A DNA stretch of 64,000 bases from contig NZ_JAFBCK010000001.1 of assembly GCF_016907695.1 (NCBI RefSeq), forward strand, positions 5,506,001-5,570,000, given 5' to 3'. The position numbers and the translations under genes are program-made. Every line of letters starts with the position of its first letter. Within the stretch, counting starts at the first letter, position 1. The notes beneath the pieces are model-generated. The model was given only the letters and a program-made list of their open reading frames with translations, searched no databases and had not been told where the DNA came from. The stretch comes from Actinokineospora baliensis. Lineage in GTDB: Bacteria; Actinomycetota; Actinomycetes; Mycobacteriales; Pseudonocardiaceae. This document shows, piece after piece, positions 9,901 to 17,981 of this stretch.

Positions 9901-12900
9901 TCTACGACGAGCTCAACCGGGTCGCCGAAGAGGTCCTGCCGTTCGACCGCGACGACAGCTCCGTCCCCGAGGCCGACCGGATCCTGAACTCCTACGACGA
10001 GCTGGGCAACCTCACCGAGGTCAGTTCCCCGCCGTCGAAGGGCCAGTCGGCGCGCAACAAGACCCGCTACACCTACTACGACAACAACTGGACCCGCACG
10101 TCCACGGACGCGTGGGGCATCAGCACGCTCTACGACTACAACGCCATCGGCCAGCAGACCAACCGCACCCGGCTCAGCGAGGGCGGCGGGTCCGCGCGGG
10201 TCCAGTCGTGGACCTACCACCCCGACGGCAAGAAGAAGACCCGCTCCGACGGTGGTGTCCCGGTCGGGCAGCACGTGGTCGTGGTCGACAACTCCGACGA
10301 CGACACCGAGGTCACCGGCACGTGGGCGACCGTAGCCGACGAGGGCCAGTACGAGGGTTTCGACTACCGCACGCACCCGGCGGGCTCGGGCGACGACAAG
10401 GTCACCTGGAAGGCCGACATCCCCGCGTCGGGCACGTACGAGGTGGCGGTCCGCTACACCGGGGCCACCGCGAACGACGCCCGCTACACCGTCGAGCACA
10501 ACGGCGGCACCGCCGAGGTGACGGTCGACCAGAGCAAGCGCCCCGGTGAGTGGGTCGCGCTGGGCAGCTACGAGTTCACCGAGGACGAGGTCAAGAAGAT
10601 CACCCTCGGCACCTCGGCGACCGGCTCGGTCACCGCGGACGCGGTCCGGCTGGTGCGGGACAACCGCGGCGACACCGACGCCGAGGAGAAGCGGTTCGAG
10701 TACCGCTACGACGCCAACGACAACCAAGTCCTGTTGCGCGACAACAGCTCCGGGGCGCTGGTCGACGAGTACTCGATCCGCTACGACGTGCTCAACCGGG
10801 CCGACCTCGTCGAGGAGCGCGAGTCGGGCGCGGTCAAGCGCAAGACCGCGTTCTCCTTCAACGAGAACGGCAACGTCACCAAGGTCGAGCACGACGACCA
10901 GGTCGCCGTCTACGACTACGACGCCAGGGACCTGGTGACCAAGGCAGTCAACCGGCAGACCGGCGACGACGCCAGGGAGAAGACCACCACCTTCGCCTAC
11001 ACGGCGCGGGCGCACCTGGCCAAGCAGACCAAGCACAACGGCAACACCGTCGACTTCGAGTACTACCTCGACGGGCTGACCAAGCACCAGGTGGAGCGCA
11101 AGTCGGGCGGCGCGGTCGTCAACGAGCACCGGCTGGAGTACGACGACAACAAGAACCGCACCCGCGACGTGGCGAAGAAGCAGGACGCCGACAGCAAGGC
11201 GGTCAAGGACAACGACTTCCGGTACACCTTCGACCCGCGCGACCGGGTGCGCGAGGTCAAGAAGACCGGCGACTCGCCCTCGACCGAGACCTACGAGCAC
11301 GACGCCAACAACAACGTCAGCAAGCAGACCGTCGGCGGCACGACCACGGAGTACGCCTACGACCGCGACCGGCTGCTGTCGGCGACCACCGCGGGGACCA
11401 CCTCCACCTACGGCTACGACCCCTGGGGCAGGTTGCGCAAGGTCAGCTCGGCGGGCAGGCAGGTGGAGAAGTACGTCTACGACGGCTTCGACCACACCGC
11501 CGAGCACCGCGCGGGCTCCGGCGCCGCGCAACGCACCACCAAGTACGCCTACGACCCGCTCGACCGGACCGTGTCGGAGACCAGCACCGGTGGCGGCGCC
11601 AAGGACAAGAAGGTCGAGCTGCTCTACCTCGGCCTGTCCGAGCAGGTGCTCACCGAGAAGCTCAACGACAAGGTCAGCAAGTCCTACCAGTACTCCCCCG
11701 ACGGCGAACTGCTCTCGCAGATCAACGTCAAGGACGACGGCGGCAAGGAGGACAAGTACTACGCCTTCAACCCGCACTCGGACGTCGAGTCGATGTCCGG
11801 GGAGTCCGGCGACGCCACCGCCACCTACGGCTACACCGCCTACGGGCAGGACGACCAAGCCGGGTTCTCGGGCGAGGACAAGCCGGGCGCGCAGGAACCG
11901 GGCGCGCAGCCCGCCAACTCGTACCGGTTCAACAGCAAGCGGTTCGACTCGTCGTCGGGCAACTACGACATGGGGTTCCGCGACTACAGCCCGAGCCAGA
12001 ACCGGTTCCTCACCCTCGACCTGTACAACGGCGCCCTCGACGACCTCGGGTTGAGCACCAACCCGTTCACCGCCAACCGCTACAGCTTCGGCGGCGGCAA
12101 CCCCATCTCCGCGGTGGAGATCGACGGACACCTGTTCGGGCTCTCCTTCAGCGACATCGGCCACGCGGCGCTGGACGTGGCGGGCTTGATCCCGGGCGTC
12201 GGGGAGATCGCCGACGTCGCCAACGGCATCTGGTACGCCGCCGAGGGCAACTACGCCGACGCGGCGCTGTCGTTCGCCTCGGCCGTGCCGCTGGCCGGGT
12301 ACGGGGCCTCGGCGGTGAAGGCGGGCAAGTACGCCAAGAAGGGCGCCGACGCGGTCCAAGCGGGCGACAAGGTCAAGGACGCGGCGAAGACCGCGAGCAA
12401 GGTCGACCCGCCGCCCGCCGCGAAGGCCGCCGACCCGCCGCCCGCGGCCAAGCCGAAGGCCGACCCGCCGCCGACACCGAAGAAGGACGCCGCGCCCTCG
12501 TGCAAGGGCAACAGCTTCGCGGGCGACACCCCGGTGGTGATGGCCGACGGCAGCCGCAAGCCGATCTCGCGGGTCCGCGTGGGCGAGCTGGTGCTGGCCA
12601 CCGACCCGGTGACCGGGGTCAGCGCGGCGGAGCCGGTCACGGAGGTGATCACCGGGTTCGGCGTCAAGGACCTGGTCGAGCTCACCGTCGGCGGCGGCAC
12701 GGTGGTGGCGACCGCGGGGCACCCGTTCTGGGTGGCGGGCGAGCAGGACTGGCGGCCCGCGGGCCTGCTGCGGGTCGGCGACCAGGTCTCCGTCGGCGGC
12801 GAGACGGCCCGGATCACCGCCGTCCGCACGTGGACGTCGTACCTGCGGGTGCACAACCTGACCGTCGACGGGATCCACACCTTCCACGCGGGCGCCGCGG

Positions 12901-13322
12901 GTGTGGTCGTGCACAACGACGGCTGCGACCCCTTCAAGGACCTCGCCGACTACCGCGCCAGGGAGGGCATGCCCAAGGCGGGCGCGGCCGACGACGTGCA
13001 CACCGCCGCCCGGCTCGACGTGGGCGGGCAGAGCTTCTACGGCCGCAACGCGCACGACCTGCCGGTGGACATGAAGGTCAACGCCCAGACCAGGACGCAC
13101 GCCGAGGGGCACGCGTTCCAGCAGGCCAAGAACGCGGGCGCGACCGGGGAGCGGGCCACGCTCTACGTCGACCGCGACCTGTGCCGCTCGTGCGGCCGGT
13201 ACGGGGGTCTCGGCTCCCTGATGCGGGCCACCGGCGTGTCCGAACTGGTGGTGCACTCCCCAGCCGGCAGGTTCCTGGTGACGGCCAGCAGGCCGTCGGT
13301 ACCGCGACCGCTCGGAGGATGA
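6933..13322 (+). CDS. Rhs/YD-repeat polymorphic toxin with Hint and DddA-like deaminase C-terminus
   Basis: The protein is 2129 aa with an N-terminal signal peptide (about residues 1-27), so it is exported. A beta-sandwich-like N-terminal region is followed by about 1300 residues of YD/RHS repeats (for example RYDEVDQVVEVTDAAGKR). These are interrupted near residues 1110-1245 by a golvesin-C-like domain (VVVDNSDDDTEVTGTW ... YEVAVRYTG). The RHS core end (YRFNSKRFDSSSGNYDMGFRDY) precedes a Pro/Lys-rich linker. A pretoxin Hint domain (about 1856-1995, starting at CKGNSFAGDTPVVMADG) ends in His-Asn before Asp1996. The last 134 residues carry HAEG (His2056, Glu2058) and CRSC (Cys2084, Cys2087), the zinc and proton-shuttle residues of a nucleic-acid cytidine deaminase. 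Hint cleavage should free the toxin. An Imm1 gene follows 8 bp downstream. Confidence 0.9.
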   Translation: MARTTALFGVLAVSAVLAASAQPVYAAPTPTAAAQVEPTRKSTRCPTTATPPPAVDRSEAPAPRQFAFARQKTAATYTAPDTPLRMIPGDTYPVKVELSNTTTTTWTKGSLALSYHWTLAPGDQDGRTATPLPSDLTPGQSATIEVPVVAPIAADIGNTREQWVLRWDLRDTKTRRWLSDNGGPATLDQPTTVENPTSDQLGLEKYFQFTGTATGGGTAVSVNQYSGNAVLSHNILNNPSRGLSTFARITYNSLDASNSYAGRGWSVTASTLQRLGTPLQFDGLLGTILTGHPSKITLVDGDGTGHTFELNKHDTGDTARWTYDPPAGFHTLLRRDPGRDDSKRWVFTGPDRTSMYFDAEGYQSASVDRNGNQMTFHYERGAIGNRGGKLLTHLTDAAGRRTLTLDYYRPGDDATVFHGDRRATEKAGLSLLNQLRSITDASGRVVTFAYTDNGQLRELVDGAGTPDAKVYGFLHDSAGVLARVVDPNGGASQVQYYDRGDRERKGRVRAAVDRAGGVLGFDYADPDGDKGSAIASRTTDANGHSTDYVVDGYGRVERISNAKGETTQLAWDADNNVVRIREDNGATTTWRYDPKTGYPLEIRDAESHAQGYPGTALTYRTELDGYVADLVERRSPEGRRWLFVHDERGNLVSITDPKGTATPDEGDYTSRYTYDELGHLTTTTDANGHRTTYADYDASGYPRRITDPLDCSSLFAYDEVGNVVSTLDAKRHTSTFGYDVFRRPLASRVPKDAAAGAYITTPGAVYDGNDNVVKLVAANGAVTSTQFDALDRQVAVTSPRDDGPDAPVKTATFTYDPVGNLIRQVDPKGTLTPDPDDYVTAFRYDEVDQVVEVTDAAGKRMTVGYDRVGNTTQEADRRKTATADPDDFTIRHRYDLNHRVVESTDATGATTKTKYSPDGNVVETVDEDGNATTTTYDERSLPVELKEPHDKDVYFTTRYEYDQVGNRTKTTTPRGVRTGDDPDDFVHATVYDELNRVAEEVLPFDRDDSSVPEADRILNSYDELGNLTEVSSPPSKGQSARNKTRYTYYDNNWTRTSTDAWGISTLYDYNAIGQQTNRTRLSEGGGSARVQSWTYHPDGKKKTRSDGGVPVGQHVVVVDNSDDDTEVTGTWATVADEGQYEGFDYRTHPAGSGDDKVTWKADIPASGTYEVAVRYTGATANDARYTVEHNGGTAEVTVDQSKRPGEWVALGSYEFTEDEVKKITLGTSATGSVTADAVRLVRDNRGDTDAEEKRFEYRYDANDNQVLLRDNSSGALVDEYSIRYDVLNRADLVEERESGAVKRKTAFSFNENGNVTKVEHDDQVAVYDYDARDLVTKAVNRQTGDDAREKTTTFAYTARAHLAKQTKHNGNTVDFEYYLDGLTKHQVERKSGGAVVNEHRLEYDDNKNRTRDVAKKQDADSKAVKDNDFRYTFDPRDRVREVKKTGDSPSTETYEHDANNNVSKQTVGGTTTEYAYDRDRLLSATTAGTTSTYGYDPWGRLRKVSSAGRQVEKYVYDGFDHTAEHRAGSGAAQRTTKYAYDPLDRTVSETSTGGGAKDKKVELLYLGLSEQVLTEKLNDKVSKSYQYSPDGELLSQINVKDDGGKEDKYYAFNPHSDVESMSGESGDATATYGYTAYGQDDQAGFSGEDKPGAQEPGAQPANSYRFNSKRFDSSSGNYDMGFRDYSPSQNRFLTLDLYNGALDDLGLSTNPFTANRYSFGGGNPISAVEIDGHLFGLSFSDIGHAALDVAGLIPGVGEIADVANGIWYAAEGNYADAALSFASAVPLAGYGASAVKAGKYAKKGADAVQAGDKVKDAAKTASKVDPPPAAKAADPPPAAKPKADPPPTPKKDAAPSCKGNSFAGDTPVVMADGSRKPISRVRVGELVLATDPVTGVSAAEPVTEVITGFGVKDLVELTVGGGTVVATAGHPFWVAGEQDWRPAGLLRVGDQVSVGGETARITAVRTWTSYLRVHNLTVDGIHTFHAGAAGVVVHNDGCDPFKDLADYRAREGMPKAGAADDVHTAARLDVGGQSFYGRNAHDLPVDMKVNAQTRTHAEGHAFQQAKNAGATGERATLYVDRDLCRSCGRYGGLGSLMRATGVSELVVHSPAGRFLVTASRPSVPRPLGG

Positions 13323-13329
13323 GCCACCC

Positions 13330-13722
13330 GTGACCGTGCTGAGCATCCACTCCTGGACCGGCCAACGCGAGCAGTCCGAGGAGGTCACCGACCCCACCTG
13401 GGCCGACGCGGAGTCCGCGCTGCGCAGGCTGGACAACCGGGTGACCAGCCAGGTCGGTGTCGAGACCGACGCGGGCGACTACGTCTCCGTCGGCGGCGGC
13501 GACGGCCGCTACCACGTCGTGCTCGGCACCGCCGACGACGACCTGTTCACCCTGCGCGGGGGCGCGGGGGCCGAGGACGAGACCGCCCAACTGGTGGTCG
13601 GCGGGCAGCTCGGCAACTACCCGGCCGACCAGGTCGTCGACTTCGACCTGGCGGCCCGGGCGGTGCGCACGTTCCTCGCGGAGCACTCCGCCGACCCAGA
13701 CCTGGACTGGCTGCGCGAGTAG
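13330..13722 (+). CDS. Imm1-type immunity protein
   Basis: This 130-aa cytosolic protein starts at a GTG with GGAGGA upstream, 8 bp after the toxin stop. It follows the Imm1 pattern: an N-terminal strand, a helix (WADAESALRRL), a beta-rich middle, then VVGGQLGNYPADQVVDF, a helix and a final DLDWLRE. Imm1 proteins are known as immediate neighbours of deaminase-superfamily toxins in polymorphic toxin systems. Here it should bind and block the C-terminal deaminase of the preceding protein, protecting producer and kin. The assignment rests on the pattern and the position together; no catalytic motif is expected. Confidence 0.8.
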   Translation: MTVLSIHSWTGQREQSEEVTDPTWADAESALRRLDNRVTSQVGVETDAGDYVSVGGGDGRYHVVLGTADDDLFTLRGGAGAEDETAQLVVGGQLGNYPADQVVDFDLAARAVRTFLAEHSADPDLDWLRE

Positions 13723-13753
13723 CCGGTCCGCCGCGCGACAAGGAGGAAGCAGC

Positions 13754-14803
13754 ATGAGGTTCACCAGGGCAGCGGTCCTGGCCGTGGTCGTGGTCGCCAC
13801 GACCGCGGTCCCGGCGGTGGCGGGTGGTGGCACCGACCTGCCGCTGCCCGCGTTCGGCGACATCGCCGTCGACCAGGTCCACCAGCGGGTGTTCGTCAGC
13901 GGCGGGCCGACGGCGAACGGGATCGTGGTGACCGACCTGCGCGGCAAGGTGGTCAAGCGGCTCGACGGCCAGCCCGGCGCCACCGGTCTGGAGCTCAACG
14001 CCGACAGCACCCGGCTCTACGTGGCGCTGGCCGCCGGTGACGCCATCTCGGTCATCGACACCACGACGCTGGCCGAAACCGACCGCCACGCCACCGGTAC
14101 CTCCAGCTGCCCCACCCACCTGGCCCGCACCGGCGCCCTGATCTGGTTCGGCTACGGCTGCGCCGCCGACTGGAACGCCAAGATCGGTCGCCTCGACCCC
14201 GCGGCAACACCCCCGGTCGACACCAGCAAGCCCTACGGCGGCGCCACCTACCAACGCGCTCCCCTGCTGTCGTCCACCGGGGCCGAGAACGGTCCGCTGG
14301 CCGCGGGGCAGCTGTCGCTGAGCCAGTCCACCATCCGCACCTACACCCGCTCCGGTTCCGACCTCACCGCCGCTGCCACCAGCGACACCGTCGGCGCGGG
14401 CCTGGTCGACCTGTCCACCACACCGGACGGGTCCACGCTCTACAGCGCCACGACGTCCCGCACGACGGTCGACGCCTACGCCCCCACCACCCTGGCCCGC
14501 CGCGGCGCCTTCACCACCGGCACCCGCCCGATCGCCGTGGCCGCCTCCCCCGACAACGCCTTCGTGGCCACGGCCGTCGCCACCAACGCCCCCGACGACG
14601 TCAAGGTGTACCGGGCGGGCGGCACCTCGCCGGTGGCGACCTTCGAGATCCCCCGCACCGAGGTGGCCGCCACCCGGGGCCTGGCCTGGACCCCCGACCT
14701 GTCCCGGCTGTACGTGATCACGCAGACGATCACCGACCCGGCACCCCACCTGCGGGTGATCACCGACCCGACGGACGACCCCTGCGTCCTGCTCTGCGAC
14801 TAG
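13754..14803 (+). CDS. Secreted YncE-like beta-propeller protein
   Basis: The ATG at 13754 is preceded by AGGAGG at optimal spacing. The 349-aa product has a clear signal peptide (MRFTRAAVLAVVVVATTAVPAVAGGG) and then repeating propeller blades such as FGDIAVDQVHQRVFVSGG, LNADSTRLYVALAAGD and TTPDGSTLYSATTS. These proteins usually bind ligands or scaffold complexes rather than catalyse reactions. It sits 31 bp after the immunity gene on the same strand and probably shares its mRNA, but nothing in it ties it to the toxin mechanism. A bidirectional hairpin ends the unit. Confidence 0.8.
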   Translation: MRFTRAAVLAVVVVATTAVPAVAGGGTDLPLPAFGDIAVDQVHQRVFVSGGPTANGIVVTDLRGKVVKRLDGQPGATGLELNADSTRLYVALAAGDAISVIDTTTLAETDRHATGTSSCPTHLARTGALIWFGYGCAADWNAKIGRLDPAATPPVDTSKPYGGATYQRAPLLSSTGAENGPLAAGQLSLSQSTIRTYTRSGSDLTAAATSDTVGAGLVDLSTTPDGSTLYSATTSRTTVDAYAPTTLARRGAFTTGTRPIAVAASPDNAFVATAVATNAPDDVKVYRAGGTSPVATFEIPRTEVAATRGLAWTPDLSRLYVITQTITDPAPHLRVITDPTDDPCVLLCD

Positions 14804-14837
14804 CACTTCTCATGTAGCACCCACTTGCTTCGATGAA

Positions 14838-14870
14838 CCGCCCCGCTCACCGGGTGGGTGAGCGGGGCGG
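14838..14870. terminator. Bidirectional hairpin terminator between convergent genes
   Basis: A perfect 14-bp stem pairs 14838-14851 with 14857-14870 around a 5-nt loop. It lies exactly between the stops of the propeller gene (forward) and the chitinase gene (reverse), so it can serve both. Confidence 0.8.
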
Positions 14871-14876
14871 GTGGGG

Positions 14877-16175
14877 TCAGCGGTGGTGCAGGCCAGCGGA
14901 GAGGCCCCGGATCAGTTCGCCCTGCGGGGTGTCGCCGTCCAGGGACCAGATCATGGCGCCGCCCAGGCCGCGGTCTCGGATGTAGCGGCCCTTGCGGGTG
15001 AGTTCCGTTGGGTCGTCGTAGGTCCAGAACGTGGTGCCGTTGAAGAGCCAGGCGTGGCCTGCTTTGTTGTCGCGGTGGAGTTTGTAGGTTCCGGCGGCGA
15101 GCAGGCCCTTGAGGATGCGGTAGTCGTCGTAGCCCGCTTCGTAGGTGCCGGGGGCGGGGCCGGTGGACTGTTGGAACAGGCCGTTGTTCTGGTTGGGCAG
15201 GCCGGTCCAGCCGCGGCCGTAGTAGGGGACGCCCAGGGTGATCTTGGCTCGGGGGGCGCCGCGGTCCAGGTAGGCGTTGACGACGATCTCGCCGCTGTCC
15301 TTGGGGGTGGTGGGGTCGCCGTCGGGAACGCGCAGGGCGGACTGCTGGTTCGCGGTCCGCTCCCAGGCGCCGTGGTAGTCGTAGCCCTGGATGGTGGCGA
15401 AGGTCAGGAGGCGGAACACCTCGGTGGTCTCGTAGCCGCGGTCGAGGGCCTCGCGGTTGGCGGGCAGGAACGCGGTCAGGTCGTAGCGCTTGTGCTCGGC
15501 GCGGCCCAGCCGGTCGAGTTGGGTGCGGTACTCGCGCAGCAGCGCGGTGAAGTTCTGCTTGTCCTCGGGGCGCACGACGTTGCCCGCGTTGCCTTCAGTG
15601 GCGGGCCATTCCCAGTCGAGGTCGATGCCGTCGAACACGCCCTTGGCGGCACCGGCGGGCGCGCCGGGCAGGTTTCCCTTGAGCCACAGGTCAATGCAGG
15701 ACTTCACGTGCGCGGCACGCGACTGCGGGGTCAACGCGGCGTTGGAGAAGTAGGTGGAGCCGATCCAGCCGCCGAGGGAGATGTAGACGCGCAGCTTGGG
15801 GAACTTCTGCTTGAGTTGCTTGAGCTGGTTGAGGTTGCCCGCCAGCGGTTGCCCGGGCCGGTCAGCCTTGCCGTTGACGGAATCCCGAGCGGGGATCAGC
15901 CGCTGGTAGTCGGCCGCCGGGTCGGAACTGACGCACCCGCCGCGTTCGTCGAGCAGGCCGAAGGCGTAGTTGACGTGCGTGAGCTTCGCCGCCGTGCCGT
16001 TGTCCACGGTGTAGCGGACGGGGATGCCCCTGTCCTGGTAGCTCCACTGCGTGTAGTACCCCACCGTGCGCACCCCGGCGTCGCCACCGTGGGCCTGCGC
16101 GGGCGTCCCGCCCACCGCCAACCCCGCGGCCACGGCGCCGGCCGCGACCAGGGCGCCCCACCTCTTCCCGGACAT
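14877..16175 (-). CDS. Secreted GH18 chitinase
   Basis: The ATG at 16175 follows GGGGAGGA and starts a typical signal peptide (KRWGALVAAGAVAAGLAVGGTPAQA); ATGs 30 and 36 nt upstream are less well placed. The 432-aa protein is a single GH18 TIM barrel. It has the SLGG strand (VYISLGGW), the catalytic DxxDxDxE motif as DGIDLDWEW (Glu189 the acid/base) and later QGYDYHGAW and GGAMIWSLDGD. It should cleave beta-1,4-GlcNAc linkages in chitin outside the cell by substrate-assisted catalysis. There is no visible carbohydrate-binding module, which is shorter than many actinobacterial chitinases. Confidence 0.93.
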   Translation of the reverse strand: MSGKRWGALVAAGAVAAGLAVGGTPAQAHGGDAGVRTVGYYTQWSYQDRGIPVRYTVDNGTAAKLTHVNYAFGLLDERGGCVSSDPAADYQRLIPARDSVNGKADRPGQPLAGNLNQLKQLKQKFPKLRVYISLGGWIGSTYFSNAALTPQSRAAHVKSCIDLWLKGNLPGAPAGAAKGVFDGIDLDWEWPATEGNAGNVVRPEDKQNFTALLREYRTQLDRLGRAEHKRYDLTAFLPANREALDRGYETTEVFRLLTFATIQGYDYHGAWERTANQQSALRVPDGDPTTPKDSGEIVVNAYLDRGAPRAKITLGVPYYGRGWTGLPNQNNGLFQQSTGPAPGTYEAGYDDYRILKGLLAAGTYKLHRDNKAGHAWLFNGTTFWTYDDPTELTRKGRYIRDRGLGGAMIWSLDGDTPQGELIRGLSAGLHHR

Positions 16176-16354
16176 GGTCCTCCCCAACACTCGGGTCATG
16201 GTCCAGACCAATCTAGGGGAAGATCGCGACCGGGCATACGCCCAGACGGGGCGATCCGGACATCCGGCCCGCCGCAGACGAGCACCACCACATATCGTCG
16301 CTGTATCGAAAACCGCATACGCCGTCGCAACGGGCCGCTGGGTTCACTGCGCGG

Positions 16355-17074
16355 GTGAACCGCACCCGCCGGACGCGCACGCTCGTGCTCATCTGCCTTG
16401 CCGTACTCACCCTGGTCGGCGCCTTGTTCCTGGTCCGGCGGCCGTTGTTGATGGCGGCTCCGGCGTGCTTCACGGGGCAGTGGCGGTGGTGTTTCGGCAC
16501 GGAGAACGGCGTGGTGTTGATGACGCTGGTCGGGGTGCCGGTGGCCGGGCTGGTGGCGTGGGGCCTGGCCAGCCTCCGGCTCGCGGTGGGGGCCCCATCA
16601 GCGTGGCGGAGGTCCTTGGCCGAGGTGGGCATGGTCTACGGGACCGCGCCGTGGGTGTGGTTGACGTTGATGCCGGGGTCAGGCGCGGGGATCGTCCCCG
16701 GTCGGCTGAGCCTGGTTCCGCTGCGGGACCTGGTCACGATGGGGCCGTTGGGGATCGGCGGGAACCTGCTGGTGTTCGCGGCGCTCGGCTTCTTCGGACC
16801 GATGCGGTTCGCGGCGTTGGCGTCTCTCCCGCGGGTCCTGGCGCTCGGCGCGGGCTGCTCGGTGGTGATCGAGACCGCGCAGTACGCCTTCCAGTTGGAC
16901 CGGGTGTCGTCGGTTGACGATGTGCTGGTCAACGCGGTGGGGGCCGCTCTGGCGGCGTTGGCGGCGCGGCGATGGTGGTGCGCCCCGAACAAGCTTCCGT
17001 TGCCAGGTCACCGGGTGTCCGAAAATGAGGTGAGAAGCGCACCGGGTGTGCGTAGCGTCGATCACCGTGCCTAG
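16355..17074 (+). CDS. VanZ-like family membrane protein
   Basis: This 239-aa integral membrane protein begins at a GTG with a hydrophobic N-terminal helix (TLVLICLAVLTLVGALFLV) and has about five transmembrane segments. The VanZ-like signature is the block GNLLVFAALGFFGPMRF, followed by VIETAQYAFQLDRVSSVDDVLVNAVGA. VanZ confers low-level teicoplanin resistance by an unknown mechanism, but most family members have unknown roles, so no resistance function is claimed. Its 3' end overlaps the methyltransferase start by 29 bp, suggesting the two are translated from one mRNA. Confidence 0.82.
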   Translation: MNRTRRTRTLVLICLAVLTLVGALFLVRRPLLMAAPACFTGQWRWCFGTENGVVLMTLVGVPVAGLVAWGLASLRLAVGAPSAWRRSLAEVGMVYGTAPWVWLTLMPGSGAGIVPGRLSLVPLRDLVTMGPLGIGGNLLVFAALGFFGPMRFAALASLPRVLALGAGCSVVIETAQYAFQLDRVSSVDDVLVNAVGAALAALAARRWWCAPNKLPLPGHRVSENEVRSAPGVRSVDHRA

Positions 17075-17834
17075 TGATGACCCGGCGGACGGGTGGTTCT
17101 CGGAAAGTGTGGCAGTCGACTACGACACTCCAGGAGGTGCGAACGCCGTTGAGGCGGTGACGCCAGTGGTGGAGGTGCTCGAGGAACTGGCAAGCGGTGG
17201 ACCGGCGCTCGAGTTCGCCGTCGGCACCGGGCGGATCGCGGCACCGCTGGCCGACCGTGGCGTGCCGGTGAGCGGGATCGAGATGAGCCGGGCGATGGTG
17301 GCCAGACTCGCGGGCAAACCGGGCGGCGATGCGGTCGAGGTCACCATCGGGGACATGACCTCGACCCGCGTGAGCGGCGAGTTCGCACTGGTGTACCTGG
17401 TGTACAACACGATCAGCAATGTGACCACACAGGACGGTCAGGTCGAGGTCTTCCGCAACGCCGCCGCGCACCTGCGTCCGGGCGGGCTGTTCCTCATCGA
17501 GGTGGGCCTGCCCGACCTGCGCCGCCTGCCTCCGGGGCAGGACACTGTTCCGTTCGCGATCGCGCCCAACGGCGATCGGGCGGGCTATGTGGGATTCGAC
17601 CAGTACAACGTGGCGACCCAGGAGTTCACGTCCAACCACGTCACGGTATCGCCGGACGGAACGGGCCGGTTCCTGCGCGTTCCGTTCCGGTACGCCTGGC
17701 CCGCGGAGATGGACCTGATGGCGCGGATCGCCGGGATGCGGCTGAAGCACCGCTGGGCGGACTGGGACCGGTCGGCGTTCACGGACGCGAGCACGAAACA
17801 CGTGTCGATCTGGGAGAAGCTCCCAGCGGAGTAG
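17046..17834 (+). CDS. Class I SAM-dependent methyltransferase
   Basis: The product is 262 aa from the GTG at 17046 (alternative GTG at 17067). SAM-binding motif I is LEFAVGTGRIAAPLADRG, followed by an acidic motif II end (GIEMSRAMV), motif III (VTIGDMTS) and motif V/VI (LRPGGLFLIEVGLPDL). This is the Methyltransf_25 type common in actinomycetes. The acceptor is unknown. It is coupled to the VanZ-like gene upstream and separated by 147 bp from the radical SAM operon, so it need not belong to that pathway. Confidence 0.83.
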   Translation: MCVASITVPSDDPADGWFSESVAVDYDTPGGANAVEAVTPVVEVLEELASGGPALEFAVGTGRIAAPLADRGVPVSGIEMSRAMVARLAGKPGGDAVEVTIGDMTSTRVSGEFALVYLVYNTISNVTTQDGQVEVFRNAAAHLRPGGLFLIEVGLPDLRRLPPGQDTVPFAIAPNGDRAGYVGFDQYNVATQEFTSNHVTVSPDGTGRFLRVPFRYAWPAEMDLMARIAGMRLKHRWADWDRSAFTDASTKHVSIWEKLPAE

Positions 17835-17981
17835 TTCCGCGCTCACCACACACAACCCGCGCGAGGAATCGGCGTACGTACAACTGCGTATTGCCGCTGC
17901 CAGGCCACTCTTGATTTCGTTGTGCACGGTCGACGTCGACCGATTCAGGGGTGATCAGGCCGCTCCCGGTGGGGGGACAGT

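Noticed and set aside
12500..12920. Intein in the Rhs protein
   Set aside because: It has the Hint fold and a terminal His-Asn, but Asp follows rather than Cys/Ser/Thr and the downstream part is a toxin domain, so cleavage rather than splicing is expected.
9750..13436. Very long reverse reading frame opposite the Rhs gene (over 1200 codons)
   Set aside because: Composition is Val/Arg/Gly/His-rich without domains, and it mirrors the codon pattern of the real forward gene; GC-rich third positions keep the antisense frame open.
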